Below are positions 25,309 through 33,310 of a stretch of DNA of 37,561 nt, in pieces. The stretch spans positions 87,971-125,531 of the forward strand of contig NZ_LR734865.1 in assembly GCF_900010725.2 (NCBI RefSeq), read 5' to 3'. A program made the translations under genes and the position numbers. The DNA comes from Planktothrix serta PCC 8927. GTDB lineage: Bacteria > Cyanobacteriota > Cyanobacteriia > Cyanobacteriales > Microcoleaceae. The notes beneath the pieces were generated by a model. It had not been told where the DNA came from and did not search any database. It worked only from the letters and a program-made list of their open reading frames with translations. Every line of letters starts with the position of its first letter. The stretch's first letter is position 1.

Positions 25309-25716
25309 TTACCCTTCCCAATCAGGACAAGTTTCCGTTTCAGCCCCTGTTGGGTGCATTCCACAAACTAATAAATTTCCTCCATAAACTTGTCCGTGAT
25401 AATGTTGGCATCCTCGACAAGCCGGGTGTTCTGTTTCTGTCGGTTGAACATAAGTGACAAAGGGATCAAAATGTTCTCCCTCGATATCCAAATCCAGATC
25501 AAAATAAATATCAATAATCGGTTCAAAGATATCATTGATACATTCATCAAGTTCAGGAAGAATTTTATTTTGTACCTCATCGGTCATTTCTTCCGAGATC
25601 TTGGTGAGTTCGCCCAACATTTCGTTAAATTCTTCAGTCACGTCTGTAAAAAACTTCTCCATGTCCGAAACTGCTGTTTCAATTGCTTCTACAATACTTT
25701 TTGACCACTCTTCCAT
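25309..25716 (-). CDS. Coiled-coil protein with C-terminal four-cysteine motif
   Basis: 135 residues. The first 80 form acidic amphipathic helices (SIVEAIETAVSDMEKFFTDV and onward). The C-terminal 40 contain CRGCQHYHG, then VCGMHP and TCPDWE. This gives four cysteines plus histidines in a layout that could bind a metal, and the region is conserved in cyanobacterial proteins as I recall. No signal peptide. The gene is alone, with a dyad and a TATACT box about 60 bases upstream. Function unknown. Confidence 0.65.
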   Translation of the reverse strand: MEEWSKSIVEAIETAVSDMEKFFTDVTEEFNEMLGELTKISEEMTDEVQNKILPELDECINDIFEPIIDIYFDLDLDIEGEHFDPFVTYVQPTETEHPACRGCQHYHGQVYGGNLLVCGMHPTGAETETCPDWEG

Positions 25717-25769
25717 GGGACTGATAACCCGTTATCTGAATAAACTTTATAAAATATAGCAAAAAATAG

Positions 25770-25791
25770 CTACACTAGAATTCTAGTATAG
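25770..25791 (-). promoter_or_regulatory. Dyad with -10 box upstream of the four-cysteine gene
   Basis: ACTAGAATTCTAGT (25774-25787) is a perfect 14-bp palindrome, extended to 22 bp with one mismatch. On the minus strand it overlaps a TATACT box (GCTATACTAG). This places an operator-like site over a likely promoter. Confidence 0.4.
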
Positions 25792-25853
25792 CGCGAATTA
25801 GTTAACGATTAACCGGGAATTTTTTTGCCGGGTTGACCCCGATTATCCCTTGG

Positions 25854-26213
25854 CTATTGCTGTAAACGACGCAACTCGTCTTGTAAATCCTGTACCTGTT
25901 TTCTTAACTGATCAACACCATCATCCGCCTTAGCAGAGTCATCATCATCTAAAATTTCAATTCGGCGCGGTTCAGGCTTTTGGGATGAAGTCGGAGGTTC
26001 GTTCGTCGGTTGTTGAACTTGCTGAATTGTATCTTCCACAAAACGACGCGCTTCTTCAGTTGTCATTTCGCCCCGTTTAACTAGCTCATCGGCTAATTTT
26101 TGGGCATCTGTGCGTAATTCTGCTAGGGTTTTACTGGCTTTTTCTCCAGCATAGGAGGCTAAACCCACCCCCAAATAAACGGCTTTTTGGAAAAGATCTC
26201 CGAAACCCGGCAT
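25854..26213 (-). CDS. Phasin-like cyanobacterial protein
   Basis: 119 residues from the ATG at 26213, with GGAG 6 bases upstream (a GTG two codons earlier is less likely). The opening MPGFGDLFQKAVYLGVGLASYAGEKASKTLAELR and the KLADELVKRGEMTTEEARRFVED stretch match the phasin-family proteins of cyanobacteria. These are amphipathic helices with a final coiled coil (DQLRKQVQDLQDELRRLQ). An acidic DDDD linker separates the halves. Phasins coat polyhydroxyalkanoate granules; in cyanobacteria the family is broader and the true role is unclear. It is followed by a GC-rich inverted repeat near 25821-25843. Confidence 0.75.
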   Translation of the reverse strand: MPGFGDLFQKAVYLGVGLASYAGEKASKTLAELRTDAQKLADELVKRGEMTTEEARRFVEDTIQQVQQPTNEPPTSSQKPEPRRIEILDDDDSAKADDGVDQLRKQVQDLQDELRRLQQ

Positions 26214-26270
26214 AACCACTCCAGCTTTCTAAAAGAAATATTACTAATTACAGATTCAATAAAATCGTGT

Positions 26271-26374
26271 AAAAAAAGTGACCCGGAGTTTACGCCTATC
26301 AGAAGCATCCCGTATTGCTGCCACCTTCCGGTTCTGACAAGGTTTGGGCGTTCTAATCGCATAAGTCCAGGTCA
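26271..26374 (-). ncRNA. ffs: Signal recognition particle RNA (small bacterial 4.5S type)
   Basis: On the minus strand the conserved SRP tetraloop/internal-loop core is present: GTCAGAACCGGAAGGTGGCA followed by GCAATACGGGATG. The ends GACCTGGA (26366-26373) and TCCGGGTC (26280-26287) pair over 8 bp. A run of seven T residues (26271-26277) follows as terminator. A TATACT box at 26381-26386 puts the start near 26374. The RNA of about 100 nt partners Ffh to target membrane proteins. Confidence 0.9.
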
Positions 26375-26380
26375 TTTATT

Positions 26381-26407
26381 AGTATAACACAGTTTTTTAT
26401 TCTGCAA
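26381..26407 (-). promoter_or_regulatory. Promoter of the SRP RNA gene
   Basis: TATACT (26381-26386) lies 15 bases from TTGCAG (about 26402-26407) on the minus strand. The -35 element lies inside the last codons of the split YciI-family gene, so that gene carries the RNA promoter. Confidence 0.55.
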
Positions 26408-26622
26408 CCAAACACCATTGATAAAGTTCGTAGGTCACACAGCCATTCTGAATCAAAGGGTCTTCCGCAACAATTTTTTCCGCTTCCGCCAAGGACTCAG
26501 CTTGAAAAATCAACATCCCTCCCCCTCGATGAGCCCAATAGCCACTCCGAGCTTGATGACCTTTGGCAATTAATTCCTTAACTTGACACTCCCTGCGCTC
26601 TCTGCGGCAGGGATTCTACATT

Positions 26623-27804
26623 CTACGTCAGAATTTGCTCTAACAGGCTTTCACCAATTAGAGTAGAGACTCCAACTCCTGTAGCGTTAATTCGGGAATG
26701 CCCTTCCCTATTTTTAGCTGAATTCAAAATATTTTTAGCAGCGTTTATATCTCTATGAAGTTCGCACCCGCAACGACAAATATGGGTGCGAGTTGATAGA
26801 GATTTTTTAACGATTACCCCACAATTACTGCATTTTTGCGAAGTGTAATGGGGTGGAACAGCAATCGCTAATTTATCAAATTTAGCCGCAAAATATTCTA
26901 TCCATTGTCGAAACAAATACCATCCTGCATCACTAATTGACTTAGCTAAACAGTGGTTTTTAACCAGATTTCTAACACTTAAATCTTCGTAGACGACTAC
27001 ATCGTTTGATGTGCATACGTTACGCGCAATTCTCTTGGCGTGTTCATTCCGTTGTCTACTTACTTTTAAGTGTTTTTTGGCGTAAATTTTTCTGGCTTTC
27101 CGTCTTCCCGATGAACCTTTAACCTTTTTGTAAATTTCTCTCTGAGATTTTTTAATAGAGTTTTCTGCTTTCTGGTGAAACTTAGGATTGGGTTCTTGAT
27201 ACCCGTTAGAATCTGTATAGAAAGATTCTATGCCAACATCAAGTCCAATTTCCTTTCCAGTTTTCGGTTGAACATCGGTGACGGCAATATTAAGACAGAA
27301 CTGGCAGTAATATCCATCAGCACGACGGAGAAGTCTAACTCGTTTAATAGACTTAACTGGGTATTGATGGATATCCCATTTTCCCAGAAGTTTAAGCTCA
27401 CTAATCCCTTTTTTGTCAGTTATCGTGATTCGTCTTTTAGTTGGATTAAGCACCCAACCCGACGTTTTATATTCAACAGAACGGCAATCTTTCTGGAAAC
27501 GAGGATATCCTTTCTTTCCAGTTTTTTTGGATTTACAATTTTCGTAAAAACGAGAAATTGCCAACCATGCTCGTTCCGTAGCAGCTTGTACTGCCATTGA
27601 GTTTAAGTCTTTGACAAAAGTGAACTCCGAACGAAGTTCTGTAGAATACTTATTTAAAGCAAATCGATCAATTTTGGTATCTTTAGGTGCGTCCATCCAG
27701 TAACGAATTGACTTGTTTCTGATGAACTGTACCGTTTTAATCGCTTCATCAATCGCTCTGCACTGATGGGGCTTTGCTTTAACTTTGTATTCGAGAACTA
27801 TCAT
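26623..27804 (-). CDS. tnpB: TnpB RNA-guided nuclease of an IS200/IS605 element
   Basis: TnpB uses an RNA from the element end to cut matching DNA and helps the element persist; it is an ancestor of Cas12. The RuvC triad looks complete: Asp189 in GLDVG, Glu273 in VYEDL and Asp352 in HRDINAAKN. The zinc finger has CSNCG (325-329) and CRCG (343-346). Length (393) is full. The C-terminal codons and the hairpin at 26591-26612 are where the guide-RNA scaffold should lie. The guide would then begin GTTAAGGAATTAATTG in the flank. Confidence 0.93.
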   Translation of the reverse strand: MIVLEYKVKAKPHQCRAIDEAIKTVQFIRNKSIRYWMDAPKDTKIDRFALNKYSTELRSEFTFVKDLNSMAVQAATERAWLAISRFYENCKSKKTGKKGYPRFQKDCRSVEYKTSGWVLNPTKRRITITDKKGISELKLLGKWDIHQYPVKSIKRVRLLRRADGYYCQFCLNIAVTDVQPKTGKEIGLDVGIESFYTDSNGYQEPNPKFHQKAENSIKKSQREIYKKVKGSSGRRKARKIYAKKHLKVSRQRNEHAKRIARNVCTSNDVVVYEDLSVRNLVKNHCLAKSISDAGWYLFRQWIEYFAAKFDKLAIAVPPHYTSQKCSNCGVIVKKSLSTRTHICRCGCELHRDINAAKNILNSAKNREGHSRINATGVGVSTLIGESLLEQILT

Positions 27805-27896
27805 TGATTCGACCTCTCAATGGGTTGTTTGCTTGCTACTATCAACCTTAACACAGTAAACTGATTTTGTCGATTAAAACAAGGAAACAACCAAAA

Positions 27897-28307
27897 ATGA
27901 AGCTAAAGGCTATAGATTACAAGCATTACAACCATTCAGTCGGATTGGCTTGTGTTCATATCGTCTGGATTCCAAAAAGAAGAAAGCGTGTGCTAATTGG
28001 AGATGTAGCAACACGCTGTCGGGAGATATTTTATGAATTGGCAATTGAGAAAGAATGGGAAATTAAAGCATTAGAAATAGCTCCTGATCATATTCACTTG
28101 TTTATCTGCCATCAACCTGATTACGCCATTAGTCAGATTGTGCAAGCTTTTAAAGGGAGATCATCACGTTATTTAAGAAGAGAATTTCCTCATTTGTTAA
28201 AACTTCCTAGTCTATGGACTCGCTCATATTTTCATACTACTGCTGGTAGTGTTAGCTCTAAAGTTATTATGGAATATATTAACGATCCTCATCACAATAC
28301 GCATTAA
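27897..28307 (+). CDS. tnpA: IS200-type Y1 HUH transposase
   Basis: Catalyses single-strand excision and insertion of the element. From the ATG at 27897 (136 residues; the frame is open from a TTG at 27867) the HUH motif is His65-x-His67 in APDHIHLFI, and the nucleophile Tyr127 lies in SKVIMEYI. SLWTRSYFHTTAGSVS is typical of the family. It is divergent from tnpB with about 90 bases between. Confidence 0.93.
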   Translation: MKLKAIDYKHYNHSVGLACVHIVWIPKRRKRVLIGDVATRCREIFYELAIEKEWEIKALEIAPDHIHLFICHQPDYAISQIVQAFKGRSSRYLRREFPHLLKLPSLWTRSYFHTTAGSVSSKVIMEYINDPHHNTH

Positions 28308-28476
28308 CACACAGGCGCTTAAAAGCGCTGCTTGCCTTCATCCATGAGCTAAAGCTGCATGGTTTTCGGCTGCGTCAATAATAAGCAATATGGGCCGGAA
28401 TAGATTGATCAAACACCGCTTTTTCTACAATTCCAGTTTCAATTTTGGCAAACCAAGGCATTACTTATCCCTCTAC

Positions 28477-30720
28477 TTATTTGCGAACTTTAGCGGGTAA
28501 TCGTTTTTGCTGAGGGGGGGTTTTGGGTTTGAGTGCGGGTCGGATGCGAGCTTGAGATCGAATCGTTTCCTGATGTTCTAAAGTATCTTCTTCAAAGTCA
28601 TCCACCAGAATATCGGCTCCATTGATAATGGCTCCCAACAGTCGCGGACGATATTTTTTCGGATCTTCATCCTCAGTATCCATTAATTTGTCTGTAACTT
28701 CACCCAATAATCCCGATGCGGTATAAATTGGACGGGCGACCATCACCATGCCATCGGTGTAGGGCTCCAAGGTTAAAACATCATTATTGCCGTTTAACGC
28801 CGGACTATCCACCACTACAAAATCAAACCGATAGCGGACTTCTTCTAATAGACGCCGCAATTCACTCGATTCTAAAATCGTGGCGGGTTGACGCATTGGC
28901 CCAGGAGAGGGAATCACATACAAGTTACTCACATCAGGAACTAAACGAATACAACCATATAAATCCCCATAATATTGTAAGGGTTCAATCAAACTTTGAG
29001 GGTCAAGAGTTAATCCTAAAGATTCGACTTGAGAAGGCGATCGCAAATCTGCTTCAATTAATAACGTGCGCTTACCACTACGAGCCGCAGCGATCGCTAA
29101 ATTATACGCACTTAAAGTTTTTCCTTCTGAATTTCCTACACTGGTAATTAAAATAACCTTCGGAGATTTATTTCCCACCCGTTGTAAATTAGTCCGAACT
29201 TTTTCATAAAATTCCAAATAAGCCGAATGGGGTTTTAATAATAAAGGAAATTCATAATCATCTGAGTATAAAAACACCGTTGGCACCACCCCTAAAAGGG
29301 GAACTTCTCGTTCTTTAAAAGCCCCCTCAATTTCTTCCCAGGTATAGAATTTTCCACTCAGCATTCCTAATACAAAAATAATCACCGCCCCGCCTAAAAT
29401 GCCTCCCAGTCCGCCCATAGCCAAAATTAAAGCCATACTCATTGCTTTTGGGGTTTCCACATCAGGAGCTTCCGCTTCTTTGGCAATAGCTAAACTGCTG
29501 GTTGTTTCCGCTTCGGCGGCTTGAGCATCCACTAACTTCGCCTGCATTTGATCATACAATGCCTTTTTATAAGCCACCTGCTGTTCTAGGCGTTGTTTTT
29601 CCATTTGTTTATTAGGAATTGTAGCATAATTCTGCTTCAAATCTTCTCCGGTTTTTTTCGATCCTTCTAATTGTTGTTCTAAACTTTCCTTTTGACTTTT
29701 CAAGGTAATTAAATTTTGAGCTAATTGTTGGCGAGTGGGATCAAGAGATGAATCAACTCGAATTTGATCCACTTGACGCAAAGGTGCGGCAATTCCATCT
29801 CCTCCTAACACTTCCGAGGCGCGTTCTTGTAACTGTTGTTCGGCGGCTTGTTGACGTTTAACTAATTCTGCCACAAAGGGATGTTGATCTCGATAATCCT
29901 TGCGTAAAACCGCTAATTGTGATTCAATTTCATACAATTGAACCCGCAATTGAGCAATAATTGGATCAGCCGCTAACGCTTGGGAAACAAAGGCTTGATC
30001 AGCATTTAAACCCAATTGAGATTCTAAACTTGCCAGTTGAGCATTCAGAGCTTCCAACTGTAATTTCAGGTCTTTTTGCTGTTGTTCATTGCCTAAAATT
30101 GCTGCGGGTAACGAACCATTTTCTAAACTTAAAATGGTAGCTCCTTCCCGTTTATCATAATTTTCTAACTCTTTTTCTACCTGTCTGAGTTCTCCTTCGA
30201 CTGGTTTTAATCGTTCTTGAATTAGAGTAATAATACTATTCAATTGTTGGGTATTAATTACACGGCTTTGTTCCTGCATTTTTTGCATGACGGTATTTAC
30301 AACCATTACCGCCCGTTCTCGATTCGGATCTTGAAAAGAAACAGTGATTTTCATCGGCGTTCCAGGGCCGTCTTTGGATGCAGAAACTGCGGGTTCTAAT
30401 TTAATTGATAATTTTTTTTTCAGATCAGTGGGTACAATATTAAATTGTTTGACAATTGGTTCCAAAACACTGGCAGGGACTAACATTTCCAGGGAGAGTT
30501 GTTGTCCTTGTTGTTGAATAACCTCACCCGTTTTAGAAAAAATTACCGGACTATTTTGACTCGTCATTAAACCCGTTGCTTTATAGGGAGGAGTGACAGG
30601 TGCTTCCATCAACATTGCTACGGCTCCAGAGGCTCCTAACGCCACCATAAACGTAGCAAAACCCGCCCATTTATACTTTTCAAATGCAATTAAATATCGT
30701 TTAACTATCGGTAAAGTCAT
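28477..30720 (-). CDS. Wzc/ExoP-like polysaccharide chain-length determinant with ATPase domain
   Basis: Inner-membrane polysaccharide co-polymerase. Transmembrane segments lie at about 18-38 and 427-452, with a long periplasmic coiled-coil region between (about 150-400). The cytoplasmic ATPase has Walker A TSVGNSEGKT (526-535), A' LLIEADLR (553-560) and Walker B FVVVDSP (634-640). It resembles bacterial tyrosine kinases, but the C-terminus (PALKPKTPPQQKRLPAKVRK) lacks a tyrosine cluster, and the usual A' Asp is Glu. Autophosphorylation control is therefore probably absent or reduced. It lies 38 bases downstream of the Wza-like gene and works with it and a Wzy polymerase not in the window. 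Confidence 0.88.
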   Translation of the reverse strand: MTLPIVKRYLIAFEKYKWAGFATFMVALGASGAVAMLMEAPVTPPYKATGLMTSQNSPVIFSKTGEVIQQQGQQLSLEMLVPASVLEPIVKQFNIVPTDLKKKLSIKLEPAVSASKDGPGTPMKITVSFQDPNRERAVMVVNTVMQKMQEQSRVINTQQLNSIITLIQERLKPVEGELRQVEKELENYDKREGATILSLENGSLPAAILGNEQQQKDLKLQLEALNAQLASLESQLGLNADQAFVSQALAADPIIAQLRVQLYEIESQLAVLRKDYRDQHPFVAELVKRQQAAEQQLQERASEVLGGDGIAAPLRQVDQIRVDSSLDPTRQQLAQNLITLKSQKESLEQQLEGSKKTGEDLKQNYATIPNKQMEKQRLEQQVAYKKALYDQMQAKLVDAQAAEAETTSSLAIAKEAEAPDVETPKAMSMALILAMGGLGGILGGAVIIFVLGMLSGKFYTWEEIEGAFKEREVPLLGVVPTVFLYSDDYEFPLLLKPHSAYLEFYEKVRTNLQRVGNKSPKVILITSVGNSEGKTLSAYNLAIAAARSGKRTLLIEADLRSPSQVESLGLTLDPQSLIEPLQYYGDLYGCIRLVPDVSNLYVIPSPGPMRQPATILESSELRRLLEEVRYRFDFVVVDSPALNGNNDVLTLEPYTDGMVMVARPIYTASGLLGEVTDKLMDTEDEDPKKYRPRLLGAIINGADILVDDFEEDTLEHQETIRSQARIRPALKPKTPPQQKRLPAKVRK

Positions 30721-30758
30721 AATTAATTGTTGACGGTTGGCTGTTAACTACTAATGAT

Positions 30759-32411
30759 TTATTTATTATTACTACTGCCACTTCCAGAGGAATTTGGACT
30801 AAACAAATTTTCTACCCCGCCCTGTAATTGTTGGAAAAATAGGAGAAATCCGAGAATATCGCGGAAAGGTTGAGTAAAAGTATTTAAAACATAACTGATC
30901 TGAGCGACTAAATTCCGATTAACAACAATCACATCATTATCTTGTAACAAAACATTATCCGTTGCATCACCCGCTAATACATTTTTTCCATTCAAAATCT
31001 GTCTTGTGGGTTTCCCTGTTTCTGGATCATAACGAATTAAAGCTATTTCCTGCAAATCTGCTAAATTCAAAGGAACGGAGTTCAACACATCAATAAAACT
31101 ACTCCCATTCGCTAACACCACCGCACCCACTGCATTGATCGGATAACTCAAAATTCTCACCGTAATTTGAGGACTCGCTAAGGTTGATGTCGCAATCAAA
31201 CGTTGATCATAACCCTCCTGTTCATCCGGTTGCAGTTTGGGGATAATAATCGCATCTCCATTCTGTAAAGACACATTGGGTAAAGCCGTGGCTTCCTGAA
31301 TGGGAGTATACAAATCCACAATATCCTCCACTAAGCGACCATCCACAGTAATCCGACAAATCAAAACTGACCGTAAATCCGACGTGATTCTAGCACCCCC
31401 AGCGGCTTGGATAGCCGTTGTGACTTGTCCGCTTCCAGGAGGAAGTTGATAAAATCCGGGTCGGGTGACATCTCCGACAATCGTTATACTCACAGCCGTT
31501 GGGGCGGCGGCCAAACTATAGGTTTCTAAAATATTTCGGGTTGGCCCTTGATAGGCCCGAACCTGTTGGGAGGGAACCACAATCACATCCCCATCTTCGA
31601 GTAACACATCCACAGGTCTAACCCCCAGCAACAACGGAGTTAACAAATCCACTTCTGTTTCCACTACCTGATTATTAGCTAAGGTGCGCCGAATTTTAAC
31701 TATCCGCAAATCGGCTGCTGTTGTAGTTCCTAGGGCTGTTGTCAAAGCAATGGGGAGTTCAGGACTTGCTAAAGGGTAAAATCCGGGTCTGGCGACTTCC
31801 CCTGTAATCGTGACTCGCACGGGACGCTGCGTTAATAAGGAGATATTAACCTGGGGATTTTTTACATAAGGATTTAAACGGTTATTAATAATTCCTTGTA
31901 CCTGTTCCAGGGTTAAATCTTGAACCCGAATCGCCCCAATTAAAGGTAGTAGAATTGCACCATCGGGAGTCACTGTTGTGGTCGGAACACTTAAATCATT
32001 AGAGCGTTGGCTATTAATAAACACATCAATATAAAGTTGATCTCCAGGGCCAAGACGGTAATTCGCCCCGCGATTTTCACTCAAACGTTTGAAATAAATA
32101 TTATCAATTGGAGGTGGAAGGGCTCCAGAACGATCTAAGACCGGATTTCCGGCTCGTTCAAATAGTTGTATGAGTTGCGGCCAGGTGGGTTGAGGAAAGG
32201 TAGGCGGTTGCAGTTGCGCCCCCGGATATTGTTGACTGGCGACTTCCTGGGGAATTACACATCTTTCTGGAAGGGTTACAGTTTGGGCTAAAACCCGTTG
32301 TTGGGCAGAAAATCCCCACAATAACGCTGAAACCGATACCATCCAACTCGTCGAGTACAGACTGGCTAAAAATAGGGAAGCCGATGTCTTGGCGTAACGT
32401 TGATTCATCAT
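30759..32411 (-). CDS. Wza-like outer-membrane polysaccharide export protein
   Basis: Outer-membrane channel component for exopolysaccharide. A signal peptide (hydrophobic SWMVSVSALLWGFSA, cleavage near VLA|QT) precedes the polysaccharide export domain (YRLGPGDQLYIDVF near residue 122). At least three SLBB-type beta-grasp repeats follow (VTPDGAILLPLIG, VTITGEVARPGFY, ITIVGDVTRPGFYQLPPG). The C-terminal helix is Gln/Phe-rich, with a Gly/Ser/Asn tail. Members of this family form the periplasm-spanning exit pore with the Wzc-type partner encoded next. The frame is open from a TTG at 32420; the ATG at 32411 (or 32408) is preferred. No lipobox Cys is seen at the cleavage site. Confidence 0.88.
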   Translation of the reverse strand: MMNQRYAKTSASLFLASLYSTSWMVSVSALLWGFSAQQRVLAQTVTLPERCVIPQEVASQQYPGAQLQPPTFPQPTWPQLIQLFERAGNPVLDRSGALPPPIDNIYFKRLSENRGANYRLGPGDQLYIDVFINSQRSNDLSVPTTTVTPDGAILLPLIGAIRVQDLTLEQVQGIINNRLNPYVKNPQVNISLLTQRPVRVTITGEVARPGFYPLASPELPIALTTALGTTTAADLRIVKIRRTLANNQVVETEVDLLTPLLLGVRPVDVLLEDGDVIVVPSQQVRAYQGPTRNILETYSLAAAPTAVSITIVGDVTRPGFYQLPPGSGQVTTAIQAAGGARITSDLRSVLICRITVDGRLVEDIVDLYTPIQEATALPNVSLQNGDAIIIPKLQPDEQEGYDQRLIATSTLASPQITVRILSYPINAVGAVVLANGSSFIDVLNSVPLNLADLQEIALIRYDPETGKPTRQILNGKNVLAGDATDNVLLQDNDVIVVNRNLVAQISYVLNTFTQPFRDILGFLLFFQQLQGGVENLFSPNSSGSGSSNNK

Positions 32412-32502
32412 CGAAGACAATAGGAAACACAGAACAAGGAATAGGTTATTTGTAGATCACACCCCGATGGCTCAACCCACTCCTCCTGACTCATTCCTTA
32501 AC

Positions 32503-33207
32503 TTAAGGAATTGTGGAAACTAAGGCTTCTGCCATTAAAGAAGCTTGTATACTTTCACCCAGGGAGGTCGCCACAGGCCAGACGTCTTGAATATTACCCA
32601 AGGGTTTAATCGGAATCAAAAGACAGACCGCCACCCAGGGAGCGCGATTTCGACTGAGTTGAGCCCAACGATCAGCCCAAAACCAATGACTCAGTGCTGG
32701 ATGTCCACCGTTTGGCCAAGCGTACCAGCGAGCAACGGCATAGGTTTGGGTTGCAGTCCAAGCTTTAAAAAATTGGACTTCAACTTCAACGGGGTCTAAG
32801 TCCTCAGAGGTGGATTTTACAGAAAAGCGATCGCGTTGATACTCATCGGTTTTCCACCCTAGAAATCCGTTAATATCCATCCAGTCAAGTTGGGGCTGAT
32901 CTTTATAGTAATTTTGGGTTAATAACAGCACTGTTGCAGTTTGGTTGTCTCGTTTTACCTCTTGTTGTAACCACTGTTTATTTCCAATTTGGAGTGATTG
33001 AATTTTAACCGTTTGCCATCCCGGAAGAGTTAAACCTTCTTTTCTAATCGTTTGCAGTTGGGGTAGGGTTTTGAGTTGTGGCATATCGAGCCATGACCAT
33101 TTTTGGCTGATGTAGCCTGGAAGTGCAGCACCAATTAATAATATCGTCATCAAGATGACAATAATAATTTTAGATTGTTGCTGTCGCAGTTTCAGCGATA
33201 AAATCAT
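32503..33207 (-). CDS. Cyanoexosortase B system-associated (EpsI-like) protein
   Basis: Membrane-anchored partner of exosortase, in the EpsI-like group found next to cyanoexosortase B. A hydrophobic segment IIIVILMTILLIGAALPGYI (about residues 13-32) is followed by a mostly soluble periplasmic domain with RWYAWPNGGHPALSHWFWADR. The open frame extends to 33279, but those 24 codons (SIPCSLFPVPCSLI) are read from a GGGAACA tandem repeat, so the ATG at 33207 is taken. Its neighbour upstream is the exosortase itself, and the two are likely cotranscribed. Confidence 0.82.
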   Translation of the reverse strand: MILSLKLRQQQSKIIIVILMTILLIGAALPGYISQKWSWLDMPQLKTLPQLQTIRKEGLTLPGWQTVKIQSLQIGNKQWLQQEVKRDNQTATVLLLTQNYYKDQPQLDWMDINGFLGWKTDEYQRDRFSVKSTSEDLDPVEVEVQFFKAWTATQTYAVARWYAWPNGGHPALSHWFWADRWAQLSRNRAPWVAVCLLIPIKPLGNIQDVWPVATSLGESIQASLMAEALVSTIP

Positions 33208-33218
33208 ATCGGTAATGA

Positions 33219-33246
33219 GGGAACAGGGAACAGGGAACAGGGAACA
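33219..33246. repeat. Four tandem GGGAACA repeats
   Basis: Four exact 7-bp units, then GGGAATT, lie 12 bases upstream of the EpsI-like ATG. They create a spurious N-terminal extension in the longest frame. Confidence 0.9.
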
Positions 33247-33310
33247 GGGAATTGAGCTTATGGAATCGAGAAGCGACATAAGAGATAAGCCAACTGTTCA
33301 CCCGCAATAA

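Larger units (their letters stand above)
26583..28380. mobile_element. Complete IS200/IS605-type insertion sequence
   Basis: The boundaries follow from the restored YciI frame: the element runs from TTGACACTCCC (26583) to GCGTCAATA (28380), 1798 bp, without target duplication. It carries divergent tnpB (minus) and tnpA (plus). Terminal hairpins are visible: CCCTGC/GCAGGG at 26591-26612, GCGCTT/AAGCGC at 28315-28328, and CATGAGCT/AGCTGCATG around 28343-28361. The left flank is TTAAC and the right flank ATAAGC. Both transposition genes look intact, so insertion is recent. Confidence 0.9.
26397..28461 (-). pseudogene. YciI-family gene split by an IS200/IS605 element
   Basis: The 5' part (28381-28461) reads MPWFAKIETGIVEKAVFDQS and ends at IAY. 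The 3' part (26397-26582) resumes at VKELIAKGHQARSGYWAHRG and ends LYQWCLVAE. Joining 28381 to 26582 restores a continuous 88-residue YciI-like protein, the usual length, with no base gained or lost. The insertion interrupts codon order after residue 27. YciI proteins are ferredoxin-like-fold enzymes of uncertain function. The gene begins 16 bases after the Wzc-like gene stop and was probably the last gene of that transcript. It would be restored by precise excision. Confidence 0.9.

Noticed and set aside
25390-25759. Two plus-strand ORFs opposite the four-cysteine gene
   Set aside because: Antisense shadows of a better supported gene, with biased Phe/Ile/Asn composition.
26159-26387. Small ORFs on both strands over the SRP RNA
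   Set aside because: The sequence is explained by the SRP RNA gene and its promoter.
33208-33279. N-terminal extension of the EpsI-like protein
   Set aside because: The codons are read from GGGAACA tandem repeats; the ATG at 33207 gives a normal membrane anchor.
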